From positions 1,481,911 to 1,545,910 of the forward strand of contig NC_087075.1 in the NCBI RefSeq assembly GCF_026151205.1: 64,000 bases of DNA. Direction: 5' to 3'. The DNA is from Bolinopsis microptera. Taxonomy: Eukaryota; Ctenophora; Tentaculata; Lobata; Bolinopsidae. Within the stretch, counting starts at the first letter, position 1, and each line of letters begins with the position of its first letter. Below the pieces are notes generated by a model. The model saw nothing but the letters and a program-made list of their open reading frames with translations, was not told the DNA's origin and did not search any database. The translations under genes were made by a program, and so were the position numbers. Below are positions 11,720-21,218 of the stretch, in pieces.

Positions 11720-12753
11720 TCAATTTTTTATTTCATTAAGAGCACTACGTTTATTAAGTCCTCCAAAATCACTGAGGGTCATAAGCTGGTTTTGCCAAAA
11801 TGATTCTCTTTCTTTAGCAACCCTACTTCTATCTTCTAAGGTTAAACATTTTATAAAATCTAGCTTTTCAAAAATAATAACCTCTATCTGATCGGATAAC
11901 TCATTGTCAAACGTTTTTAAGGGCTCTTTGGTAAGATTATGAAACTGGTTATCGTTAAAATTGTTAACTGTGCTTCCTACTGAAGCACGTCTGCAGACTT
12001 TATCCCTTACTAGATAGCACACCCCTACTGTGTTGCAGTCTAGTTGTCCAATGATGTTAACAGTGTACCCCGAGTGGTAGCTCTGAGCTGTTTTTGATTC
12101 ACAAATATACATTCTACAGGCTTTACATCTGGAGTTACAATGATAACATCCCCCCTCTTCTATACTAGTAGGCAGAGCCACATTTTCAGTGTTAGAGTTT
12201 AAAGCTATAACATTACTATCTTCATGATACTTACGATCTTCTGAAAGTTTACTCGGAACTAAAGTTTCTTTGATAGTTTTATTACCACGATATGAAACAA
12301 ATACTTTACTAGGCTGGATCACAGACTTTAAAAGGGGGTCAAGGATAGGCCAAGGATAAATTTATTCTTGTTAACTATTTTACCAATTGGAGGTAAGTTA
12401 GGGTCAAAATCACAAACTAAAGGAAAACATCTTTCACTCTTCTTACTATTAGAGCTTGTAAGGTTTTTAGAAATCAGATCATCCCGTTTAAGTAACTCAA
12501 CTTTCTCAAAGGATTTATGGATAAGATCTTTATTGTAATTCCTATCTTCTAGATATTCACTGAATTCAATTTTACATTTCAAATACTCTTCTTCCTCTGA
12601 ACAGTTTTTGAACACTCGATGTGCTACTCCATATGGAATATTCTCTGCTATGTGTGTAGGGTGGCAGGATTGTGGGAGTAAATAGCTATGGGCATCACTA
12701 TATATTATAGTATATATACTATAACATATATAGCTGTCCCCCAGATAACACAC
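11720..12753 (-). pseudogene. Penelope-like retroelement fragment (GIY-YIG endonuclease end), frameshifted
   Basis: Read on the minus strand, 12,753-12,328 and 12,322-11,720 form one broken coding stretch. The first part (141 codons) carries HSYLLPQSCHPTHIAENIPYG and PLVCDFDPNLPPI, typical of the region after the reverse transcriptase in Penelope-like elements. The second (200 codons) has a Cys-rich knuckle (GCYHCNSRCKAC, residues 58-69), then a GIY-YIG-like core (GVCYLV...ASVGST, residues 100-118), and ends near FWQNQLMTLSDFGGLN. An 11-bp tandem duplication near 12,340-12,360 (ATCCTTGGCCT then ATCCTTGACCC) shifts the frame between the two parts. The reverse transcriptase is missing, so the copy is 5'-truncated near 12,720. 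Assignment to the Penelope group is by motif pattern; another GIY-YIG retroelement is possible. Confidence 0.65.
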
Positions 12754-13319
12754 AGTTAAATCAGAGAGGTATTTTCATGCATCATTCTATTTTTAGACAG
12801 AACAATGTTCAATGTTGGTAAGATTTAAGTTGTTATACCTAGTTACAATTGTCTTTTGGTGTACTACAAGTTACTGTCTATAATAAGGGGTTGGTAGATA
12901 ATTGCCCAATTGACATCGGTTGACTGAGTAATTAGTATGGCCTTGGATCGATGTCGAAGATATTTCATGCTTATGACGTTGCGCGCGTTGACATGAATGT
13001 TGTGGAAATTTTCATCGACATCGCTAATTATAACGTGCATAAGCCGCGCAATATCGTCTGATGCCTGAATTGGTGGAAGTTCGAGTGCCGGTAATTCCCC
13101 GTGATTTGATATCTAGAGCCGAAGTGACACTGGGTTGTGTCGATATGTTGTCTTGTGATTCTAGAGATATGGAATATACGTCAGAGACTAATTTTCCTAT
13201 CACTTATCAGTTAACCCAACCAGAAATTTGGTAAAATAAGTGAAACTTCTCTGACGCACCGCAAAATGAAACCTGTATTCTGGCTGTATCTTCAGAGTGC
13301 TATAAACTGTGTATTTCAG
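12754..13319. other. Intron or flank of PEDS1, no exon seen
   Basis: Unique sequence. I looked for the upstream PEDS1 exons, which should encode the membrane segments and first His motifs, and did not find them. The ATG at 13,266 lies just before the acceptor and is probably intronic. Confidence 0.4.
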
Positions 13320-13450
13320 TGGAGTCACATGATAAGTGGAGTGCCGAAGTGGGTGAAAGTGCTGCAGGATGCCCACATCATAATGCCGCGCCCCCACCAC
13401 CACATCCATCACATCTCCCCTCACGAGACTTACTTCTGTATCACTGGCGG
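13320..13450 (+). CDS. PEDS1: PEDS1/TMEM189 (Kua) exon with catalytic His motifs
   Basis: Plasmanylethanolamine desaturase makes the vinyl-ether bond of plasmalogens in the endoplasmic reticulum membrane. It is a multi-pass, His-box di-iron enzyme related to plant FAD4. The exon starts after TATTTCAG and ends at GG|GTAAGT (phase 2). It encodes WSHMISGVPKWVKVLQDAH, then PRPHHHIHHISPHETYFC. This matches the family's C-terminal core, with its paired HH motifs and the PHETYFCIT-G-WLNYPLE block, which continues in the next exon at 20,813. The N-terminal exons were not located. The intron that follows is 7.4 kb and carries a complete LINE in the same orientation plus two tandem arrays. Identification is strong because three exons join in phase to reproduce the family C-terminus. 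Confidence 0.9.
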
Positions 13451-13649
13451 GTAAGTACAAACTACAATATTTAGTGATATCATTTCTGTTATTTTTTCAA
13501 ATCTATATTTTTACGGTCATGAAATGAGTATACTTCGTTTAATCAATTGATTGATCGAATAAATATTCTGCGTCGAATATGATATTGCCGCTTATATTAA
13601 CTCTATACTGTGGGCCCTGCCCGTCTCAAATGCGCGGAAATATTGTGGC

Positions 13650-14017
13650 AAAAGCCACTGTCAGTATAATCATTATATCTTTATAAAAGCCACTATCAGT
13701 ATAATCATTATATCTTTATAAAAGCCACTATCAGAATATTCATTATATCTTTATAAAAGCCACTATCAGTATAATCAGTATATCTTTATAAAAGCCACTA
13801 TCAGTATATCTTTATAAAAGCCACTATCAGTATAATCATTATATCTTTATAAAAGCCACTATCAGTATAATCATTATATCTTTATAAAAGCCACTATCAG
13901 TATAATCAGTACATCTTTATAAAAGCCACTATCAGTATATCTTTATAAAAGCCACTATCAGTATAATCATTATATCTTTGTAAAAGCCACTATCAGTATA
14001 ATCATTATATCTTTATG
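13650..14017. repeat. 33-34-bp intronic minisatellite
   Basis: About eleven copies of a unit reading AAAAGCCACTATCAGTATAA followed by TCATTATATCTTTAT, some shortened by loss of the middle. It lies in the PEDS1 intron just upstream of the LINE. Confidence 0.93.
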
Positions 14018-14256
14018 TGAAATGAGGATGGCCACGTGAGAGAAGTTGAATATACAGTAGTATATCTAACTTCAGTTTTAATACTTTCAACACTACTATA
14101 TAACAAATAATTTTTGGTCCCAATGTCAAAGCGATAGAAGAGACTATGACGTGACCGTTTGTATCCTAAGCAACGCATCTACTTCCTGGGCTACAGTATT
14201 GACTTCGCCATTTTCTCCTCCCTCACCGCCATCTTCTCCTCCCTCTTTCCTTCACT

Positions 14257-15639
14257 ATGGATCTGAATTCTGTTACCAATGTTTTAAACTCGTTTTCATT
14301 AAAAGAGCTGAAAGCTCTTAAGGCCAGTGTTGAGAATGTCATGAAACTTAAGAGGGATTCTGTTAAATGCGAGGACTTCTTGGAGTTGCATTCAGATTTT
14401 GTTCAAAACAAGAGTGTTCAACATGGTACGTTGATGTCTGAACTTGAAACACTTATGGCCAAGCAAACTGCTGTGAAAACTGCCACAAAGTGGCTCACTT
14501 CCACTGGAGAAGAATATGTATGGTCTTCCTCAAATGGACACACCACGACTAAGGAGCCAATCGATATTTTAAATTATCCTGGGATATCAGAGCTTATGCA
14601 TGATATCAACTCCAAGTTTGGCTGCAAGCTAAACTCATGCCTAGCAAGCATGTACAAGTCTGGTTCTTGTGCAACTAGGTACCACAACGACGACGAGGTG
14701 TCTCTTGACCAGTCGCAAGGTATTTATGTAGTTTCATTTGGAGCTGAGAGGACCCTCGACATAATTCCAGAAAATGGGGATAAGCGATGTAACAGTAAAT
14801 GCCATATCACCCCAAAGGACTGTAGTTTGTATATTATGAAACCGGGGTGTCAGGAATATTGTCTTCACAAGGTTCGTGCAGAGAGATCAGCTAAGGAGAC
14901 TCGGTATAGCTTATCTTTTCGCTGCCAGATACCGAAGACAGATACAAATGTAGTCAGGGTGCAGAATGTCTTCACTACAATTCCTATGCCGCCCACCACC
15001 ACCTCAACACCAACCCTCTACTACCGAAATGCTCCAAGAAAACCGAAGAGCAGGAAAACCACTGTCCTGTTTGGTACGTCAATGACAAAATTCGTACGGA
15101 CAAATAGGTTGGGATTCCGGGGAAGAAAAGTAATCAATGTGTCCCAAGGTGGTGCAAAAATTAGAGACATCACTGAAAATATTCAGCATTTTCATAAAAC
15201 TCATGCAGCTGCAGAAGCTGACGATATTGAAAAGATTATATTGAGTGTTGGTACAAATGACATAAAACATTCTAAGTATGGGGTTCAGTTCCTTAGGAAG
15301 TATCTTAATGACTTAATTGACACCACTAAGCAGTTATTTCCCGCTGCAATTATAATTATCCAATGTTGTCTTCCTATTAAGTGTTTATATTCCTACATAG
15401 CAAAGAATGTTCTAGATTTTAATAATCTACTTAAAGACTTATGCCTAAATAATAATTGCGTGTTCTTAGACTGTTTCTCAGACTTTTTAACTCGAGACTT
15501 TAGATCCTGTAATGAACTTCTATACCATGATTGGCTTCATCTCAACATGAGAGGAGTAGGTTTACTGTCCACTTGGCTTAAGTTTGTTGTAAACCAACAC
15601 AGTTTTGACAGGGTTGTAAATAATCTTCTGGGAATTTAA
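14257..15639 (+). CDS. LINE ORF1: AlkB-like dioxygenase fused to SGNH esterase
   Basis: The 460-residue protein has three parts. Residues about 10-75 are helical and charged, probably coiled coil. Residues about 85-225 match AlkB-family 2-oxoglutarate/Fe(II) dioxygenases: LNSCLASMYKSG (125-136), then RYHNDDE giving the HxD pair H143/D145, SFGAERT (160-166), LYIMKPG (191-197), the second iron ligand H204 in CLHKV, and RYSLSFR giving R216 and R222 with the family's R-x5-R spacing. A Pro/Thr-rich linker (240-265) follows. Residues 266-445 are an SGNH hydrolase: GTS with S275, QGG near 298, VGTND with N334, and HDWLH with D425 and H428. Esterase-bearing ORF1s are known in CR1-type LINEs. AlkB domains repair or demethylate nucleic acids, so a role in RNA demethylation or protection of the element RNA is inference. 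All catalytic positions look intact. Confidence 0.85.
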   Translation: MDLNSVTNVLNSFSLKELKALKASVENVMKLKRDSVKCEDFLELHSDFVQNKSVQHGTLMSELETLMAKQTAVKTATKWLTSTGEEYVWSSSNGHTTTKEPIDILNYPGISELMHDINSKFGCKLNSCLASMYKSGSCATRYHNDDEVSLDQSQGIYVVSFGAERTLDIIPENGDKRCNSKCHITPKDCSLYIMKPGCQEYCLHKVRAERSAKETRYSLSFRCQIPKTDTNVVRVQNVFTTIPMPPTTTSTPTLYYRNAPRKPKSRKTTVLFGTSMTKFVRTNRLGFRGRKVINVSQGGAKIRDITENIQHFHKTHAAAEADDIEKIILSVGTNDIKHSKYGVQFLRKYLNDLIDTTKQLFPAAIIIIQCCLPIKCLYSYIAKNVLDFNNLLKDLCLNNNCVFLDCFSDFLTRDFRSCNELLYHDWLHLNMRGVGLLSTWLKFVVNQHSFDRVVNNLLGI

Positions 15640-15736
15640 ATCTTTGATCTTTTCTTTCATTTAATATTTTGATTAAGACGTTGCGCCTAAAATTAAAACT
15701 CAAACAAATCTCTGATTTAATCTTTTTCTCAATTTT

Positions 15737-18700
15737 ATGCCTCCTATTTCAGGTACATTCGGTCACTGCCCATTTTCCCATATGTTAGACAATGAATCGT
15801 TTAGACTTAGAATAGGTCTTTTTGCATGCAAAAGGCCTCGTACACAGTCAAGAAATGCACATATACATATCAACACGTTTATACCTAACAAAATTTACAC
15901 ATTTAAGTCTCCATGCACCCCACACATCAACTACAATTATCATAATCATATGTTTCTCTTCTATTCTCTTATCATGACTTACTTTCTCCCAATTCTTCTC
16001 TCCACGACTAGGTCCATGAACACTGTACTCCCCCTAGATTCTAATATTCATTCCTCTCTACTCCTTGACAGCCCACGTTATCTTATACCATTTCTTGCTT
16101 GCTCCCACATCAAACTTTTCTTTGTAATCATCTCCTCATGGTTTATAAGAAATGTTCTTCTCCCTGGTAAGATGAATAGAGCCAAGTATTCCAGCCGCCT
16201 CAGGCGTCTAGTCTCTTTATTCATTCTTTGGGTTTTCTCTCTTAACTTTCTTTTGATAACTCTTGTTAATCCTTCTATGCTTAATCCAGGTCCCAACTCC
16301 ATATCTGTACTCTACCAAAATGTCCAAGGTCTTATTCCTTTCAGTAACCTAAGCTCCTCCCATCCCCTTCTTGATGGTAATAAGATTTCCGAACTTCAAT
16401 CCTTTGCTAACATAGAGCAGCCTGACATAATTGCCCTAAATGAGACTTGGCTCAAAAAATCTATTTCTAGCAACGAAATCTTTCCTTCTTCTCAATATGA
16501 AATCTTCCGCAATGACCGCACGAGAAAGACTCATCCTCAAGATCCTAATAACCCTAAAAAGTTTAGGGAAAATGGAGGTGGTGTTCTTTTGGCTGTTCGG
16601 TCTGATCTCGATGCCACTACAACCCGACTACCAGTTAGCCTAGGTGCAGAAATGCTTGCCGTTAAAATTGCTTTTCCTAACAAAGAGAGTATTGTAATCT
16701 GTACTTGTTATAGAGTAGGAACTCTTGGGTTACCTAATCATGATGTCATAGTTAGTTATATTCGCAAGCTAGTTTCCAAAAAGAATCCCCCTAAAATCTA
16801 TGTTATTGGTGATTTTAATCTCCCCCATACAGACTGGCTATCTTCATCCAGTACCGTACCTATTGAGCAATCCTTCATAGATTCTTTCAGTGATCTTTCT
16901 CTCTCCCAGTTGATCACATCACCCACCCATAAAAGTGGTAATACATTAGACATTCTTCTCAGTAATTATGATAACACAATCGATAACTTGAATGTCTGTG
17001 ATCCTCATTCCGTGTGCAAATCTGATCATTTTCCTGTCACTTTTTCAATTAAAAGCTCCTTTTCCCGCAAGAAAACTCCTAAACGTAAAATCTATAATTA
17101 TAAGAAAGCAAACTGGGACATGATTAATCGTGAATTATGCTCGATTAATTGGCAAGTCCTAGAATGCCTAGATCCTGATTCGTCTTGGAAGTTAGTTAAA
17201 GACTGCATTATGAATTTAGTTGATATACATATTCCTAAAGTAACTATTAAATCAGAGTTTCAACCCCCGTGGTTCGATAGTGAACTTTTTTCCTCATGCC
17301 GTAAAAAAGATAGACTCAGAGCTAAATTTAAAATTTCTGGTTCTATTTCTGATGAGTTAAAGTTTGTTACTAGCCGTAAAGATTTTAAGAGGCTTTCATC
17401 AGCCAAAATAAGAGACAATCTTTTCAATAGTGATGATCCAGCGCTTATAACTAAGAAGTTTTGGTCACATGTTAAGTATAAATCTAACTCCTGCCGTATT
17501 CCTAATTGTGTTAGTTATTCTGGACAGCTTCGGTTCAAACCCAAAGCTCAAGCTGAACTTTTCAATTCTTTCTTTTATAACCAGTTTTCGGATCCTTCAC
17601 TTTATGACACTGACATCTCCTATGTCAATGATGTTGATTTTGATATTGACTTCGATCATCGGGATGTTCGTAAGCTTCTTTCAAATATTAATTCAAATAA
17701 AGCCCAGGGACCAGATGGCATACACGGTAAAATTCTCAAAAATTGTTCCGTAGGTTTAGCTTACCCTCTAACATGCATTTTTCGTGGATCTTACAACAGC
17801 GGCTACATTCCACAAGAATGGAAACTTGCAAATGTTGTCCCAATATTTAAGAAAGGTAAGAAAAGTGAGGTTGAAAACTATAGACCAATATCCCTTACTT
17901 GTTTAGTCATGAAAGTTTTTGAGCGCATTGTTAAACGTAAACTGCTTTCTTTGACTAGTACCCTTCTTGATCCCAGGCAGCATGGTTTTCTAGAGCACAA
18001 GTCATGCACAACCAATATGGTTGACTTTTGTGATAGCCTGGCATTGTCTCTTAACGAAAACATCATCAATCATGTTGTGTATTTTGATTTTGCTAAGGCA
18101 TTTGATTCTGTAAATCATGATATCCTTCTTCATAAGCTAAAGACCTTATATAACATTGATGGTACACTTCTCAAATTTCTTACCAATTACCTTCAAGGCC
18201 GTTACCAAAGAGTGGTTATTGGTAATGAGATGTCATCTACCCTCTCAGTTAATTCTGGTGTCCCCCAGGGCTCTATTCTTGGTCCCTTACTTTTTGTATT
18301 GTTTATCAATGATATTCCTCTTGGCCTTTCGGATAATACTGATATTGTTTTGTATGCCGATGATACAAAAATCTGGCGTAAAATACATTCATCTTCTGAT
18401 AATACTAATTTACAAATGGATATAGACTATCTCTCTGACTGGGCACTAAGAAACAAAATGCGATTCCATCCAGCAAAATGTAAAGTGCTTATTGTTTCAG
18501 GAAAACCATCTTTATCTCCTCCATTCGCATATAATCTTGATGGCTCTCCTCTTGTGTATGTAGAGTTAGAAAAAGATCTTGGAGTCGATGTTACTCCTAA
18601 GCTTAGTTGGAATAGTCAGTGCGACAGAATTTATACTAAGGCCTGCCAACAACTTGGTATGGTCAGAAGAGATGGCCATATTGTCATTGATCAGAAACGT

Positions 18701-19252
18701 CGCCGGGCGCTTTACCTCTCCCTGGTTCGTAGCCAATTCGAAAATTGTTCCATAATCTGGCGCCCTTGTAATAAATCACTTAGTGATAAATTAGAAAGTC
18801 TCCAAAAGAGAGCTATTAAATGGATTCTGTCTGAAGAGGGCCGCAGTTATCCACCTGAGCAATATGTCAAAAAGTGCAAGCTTGTCGACATTCTCCCTTT
18901 GTCTCAAAAGTTTGACTTGAATGATCTTATTTTTTTCCACAAAGTTCTTAACAATTTAATTCCTGTATCGCTGCCTCACTATCTCTCTTTATATCAGGGC
19001 ACTTCTCGACTAAGACGTTGCCACCTCGACAGTCTGTCTATTGTGTCATCAATTTTACCTAAGTTAAGTCAGAATTCACACACCACATGTACCTCAAATA
19101 GCCCACTGGCAAAATCATTTTTCTACAGAACCCATATACTGTGGAATGGACTCCCTTTACAGGTAAGACAGATTGTGTCTACTAGTCTTTTCAAAGCTGA
19201 GGTCACTAAGCATCTCTGGAAATGTTTATTGGACAGTGAAACAACAGTCTAG
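15737..19252 (+). CDS. LINE ORF2: APE endonuclease and reverse transcriptase
   Basis: This is the 1,171-residue replicase for target-primed reverse transcription. Residues 1-180 are an unusual leader with several hydrophobic stretches and no recognised domain; the real start could be a later Met such as M181. The endonuclease spans about 187-432: YQNVQG (N195), NETWL (E236), GDFN (358-361) and SDH (429-431). The reverse transcriptase spans about 680-950: FKKGKKSEVENYRPISL, motif A FDFAKAFD (D784/D790), motif B GVPQGSILGPL (from 841) and motif C YADD (873-876). The C-terminal region (QKRAIKWIL...FFYRTHILWNGLP...) is also found in two decayed fragments elsewhere in the window (27.7 kb and 49.0 kb). 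All key residues are present, so the element may be active. Confidence 0.95.
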   Translation: MPPISGTFGHCPFSHMLDNESFRLRIGLFACKRPRTQSRNAHIHINTFIPNKIYTFKSPCTPHINYNYHNHMFLFYSLIMTYFLPILLSTTRSMNTVLPLDSNIHSSLLLDSPRYLIPFLACSHIKLFFVIISSWFIRNVLLPGKMNRAKYSSRLRRLVSLFILWVFSLNFLLITLVNPSMLNPGPNSISVLYQNVQGLIPFSNLSSSHPLLDGNKISELQSFANIEQPDIIALNETWLKKSISSNEIFPSSQYEIFRNDRTRKTHPQDPNNPKKFRENGGGVLLAVRSDLDATTTRLPVSLGAEMLAVKIAFPNKESIVICTCYRVGTLGLPNHDVIVSYIRKLVSKKNPPKIYVIGDFNLPHTDWLSSSSTVPIEQSFIDSFSDLSLSQLITSPTHKSGNTLDILLSNYDNTIDNLNVCDPHSVCKSDHFPVTFSIKSSFSRKKTPKRKIYNYKKANWDMINRELCSINWQVLECLDPDSSWKLVKDCIMNLVDIHIPKVTIKSEFQPPWFDSELFSSCRKKDRLRAKFKISGSISDELKFVTSRKDFKRLSSAKIRDNLFNSDDPALITKKFWSHVKYKSNSCRIPNCVSYSGQLRFKPKAQAELFNSFFYNQFSDPSLYDTDISYVNDVDFDIDFDHRDVRKLLSNINSNKAQGPDGIHGKILKNCSVGLAYPLTCIFRGSYNSGYIPQEWKLANVVPIFKKGKKSEVENYRPISLTCLVMKVFERIVKRKLLSLTSTLLDPRQHGFLEHKSCTTNMVDFCDSLALSLNENIINHVVYFDFAKAFDSVNHDILLHKLKTLYNIDGTLLKFLTNYLQGRYQRVVIGNEMSSTLSVNSGVPQGSILGPLLFVLFINDIPLGLSDNTDIVLYADDTKIWRKIHSSSDNTNLQMDIDYLSDWALRNKMRFHPAKCKVLIVSGKPSLSPPFAYNLDGSPLVYVELEKDLGVDVTPKLSWNSQCDRIYTKACQQLGMVRRDGHIVIDQKRRRALYLSLVRSQFENCSIIWRPCNKSLSDKLESLQKRAIKWILSEEGRSYPPEQYVKKCKLVDILPLSQKFDLNDLIFFHKVLNNLIPVSLPHYLSLYQGTSRLRRCHLDSLSIVSSILPKLSQNSHTTCTSNSPLAKSFFYRTHILWNGLPLQVRQIVSTSLFKAEVTKHLWKCLLDSETTV

Positions 19253-19677
19253 CCTAGTCTCTTTGCTCCCCATATTATTATTATTTTTGTTTTATTAATT
19301 TTTTTTATCTACCTTCCTATACTTTCAACATCATATCACACTTCACCCGCACACCTTCTCACACATTAATGACCGTTTCAGACCTGTATCTAATGTATCT
19401 GGAATTTGACGTATTGAAATACCAATTTTGACTCTTTATCCACAGTTATTCACCATGGATTTGTTTGTTATTAAATAGTTTTTCATAAATTTTTGGATTT
19501 AGATTAATTCGATGTAATGGGTCCAAGTTACTGCGGACATAGTTCACTATGTGTTTACCGTGTTTGGGTGCCCATCATATTTTACAGATGGGGGCGATAT
19601 TTTGAACGATTCTATTTTATATTCATCTATTGCTGTACTCTGTAAAATTTGAAAAGTATTTAATAAAAAACGGGTGG

Positions 19678-20475
19678 GCGACAATTGACCCCAGTGTAAT
19701 TACATAGGGGTCAATTGTCGGGGGGTCAATTGTCGGGGGGTCAATTTTCGTACTAAACCCTAGATTTCGCGACAATTGACCCCAGTGTAATTACATAGGG
19801 GTCAATTGTCGGGGGGTCAATTGTCGGGGGGTCAATTTTCGTACTAAACCCTAGATTTCGCGACAATTGACCCCAGTGTAATTACATAGGGGTCAATTGT
19901 CGGGGGGTCAATTGTCGGGGGGTCAATTTTCGTACTAAACCCTAGATTTCGCGACAATTGACCCCAGTGTAATTACATAGGGGTCAATTGTCGGGGGGTC
20001 AATTGTCGGGGGTCAATTTTCGTACTAAACCCTAGATTTCGCGACAATTGACCCCAGTGTAATTACATAGGGGTCAATTGTCGGGGGGTCAATTGTCGGG
20101 GGGTCAATTTTCGTACTAAACCCTAGATTTCGCGACAATTGACCCCAGTGTAATTACATAGGGGTCAATTGTCGGGGGGTCAATTGTCGGGGGGTCAATT
20201 TTCGTACTAAACCCTAGATTTCGCGACAATTGACCCCAGTGTAATTACATAGGGGTCAATTGTCGGGGGGTCAATTGTCGGGGGGTCAATTTTCGTACTA
20301 AACCCTAGATTTCGCGACAATTGACCCCAGTGTAATTACATAGGGGTCAATTGTCGGGGGGTCAATTGTCGGGGGGTCAATTTTCGTACTAAACCCTAGA
20401 TTTCGCGACAATTGACCCCAGTGTAATTACATAGGGGTCAATTGTCGGGGGGTCAATTGTCGGGGGGTCAATTGT
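19678..20475. repeat. 91-bp hairpin-bearing satellite
   Basis: About nine near-identical 91-bp units. Each contains CGACAATTGACCCC and, 14 bases on, its reverse complement GGGGTCAATTGTCG, followed by two more GGGGTCAATT blocks and GTACTAAACCCTAGATTTCG. Each unit can therefore fold into a perfect stem. The array sits between the LINE 3' end and the penultimate PEDS1 exon. Copies differ by single bases only, which suggests recent expansion or homogenisation. Confidence 0.97.
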
Positions 20476-20812
20476 CGCGGTACCATATCTAACAATAGTT
20501 CGTTATACAAAGTCGGCTAACTTTGGCGAAGGCTTCAGCGTCTTTAATTTTAACCATTTTAAAGGCTTCACTGTCTTTAATTCATCGCAACCCGTCTTTG
20601 AATTTGCTGGTAGAAGTAATGTCAGTGTGTTAAATGTGCTTTATTACATCCGATCTATTTCGAGACTTGTAGTTGTTGTGGCGTCTTTAATTTTTCAATT
20701 TTGAAGCCTTGCCGTCTTTAATTTTGTTCATTTGAAGGCTTTGTCTTTATAACTTGCGTCTTTATAAAACAAACTAAGTGTATCTAACCAATAAATAATT
20801 ATTGTCTTGCAG

Positions 20813-20883
20813 GTGGTTGAACTATCCGTTGGAGAAGATTCAGTTTTTCCAGACTCTCGAATTTATAATCGAGGCTTTAACAG
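20813..20883 (+). CDS. PEDS1: PEDS1 penultimate exon
   Basis: The acceptor TCTTGCAG|G joins in phase 2 to the exon ending at 13,450 and gives GWLNYPLEKIQFFQTLEFII and then EALT, ending at donor G|GTAATA in phase 1. WLNYPLE directly continues the family signature begun in the previous exon. Confidence 0.9.
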
Positions 20884-21174
20884 GTAATAAATTCATAACC
20901 AAGTCAGGTAATTTCATATGCAGTATGCACTTGTGACATTTTCGCAGTTCTAATGAGAACCACCATAGTTACCATAGTTACCATGGTTACTGTCAGCCAC
21001 AACTTACCAATACACATTAGAAAGTCTTTATTTTACATCCTGTTATTTAATCTGCATTAACGTGAGGTCTCAACTTGTGGACATTAGCTAACTGTACTGA
21101 CGTACTGTGTCAAGTGTGTTAAATTAGCTTACTGTGTTAACTGTGTTAACTGTGTTAACTGACCACAATTTCAG

Positions 21175-21218
21175 CGCACAAACCCCGATCTGACGACCAG
21201 AAGTGGCTGAAAGGTTAA
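21175..21218 (+). CDS. PEDS1: PEDS1 terminal exon
   Basis: The acceptor ATTTCAG|C joins in phase 1 and encodes AHKPRSDDQKWLKG before TAA at 21,216-21,218. The KPR-x-DD-x-KW tail fits the C-terminus of animal PEDS1 proteins. Confidence 0.88.

Larger units (their letters stand above)
14040..19675 (+). mobile_element. Full-length-looking non-LTR retrotransposon (CR1/L2-like) in the PEDS1 intron
   Basis: Two long intact ORFs (460 and 1,171 codons, 97 bases apart) encode an accessory ORF1 and an APE endonuclease/reverse transcriptase ORF2, followed by about 400 bases of AT-rich 3' sequence. The lack of stops or frameshifts suggests recent insertion. Exact ends are not clear: the 5' end lies after the minisatellite ending at 14,017, and the 3' end is probably near AATAAAAAACGG at about 19,670, directly before a 91-bp array. 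No target-site duplication was identified. Group assignment is by ORF2 style and by the esterase in ORF1, a trait known from CR1-type elements. Confidence 0.85.

Noticed and set aside
13266-13319. ATG at 13,266 as the start of the PEDS1 exon
   Set aside because: The family homology begins exactly after the acceptor at 13,318-13,319, and the upstream residues do not fit.
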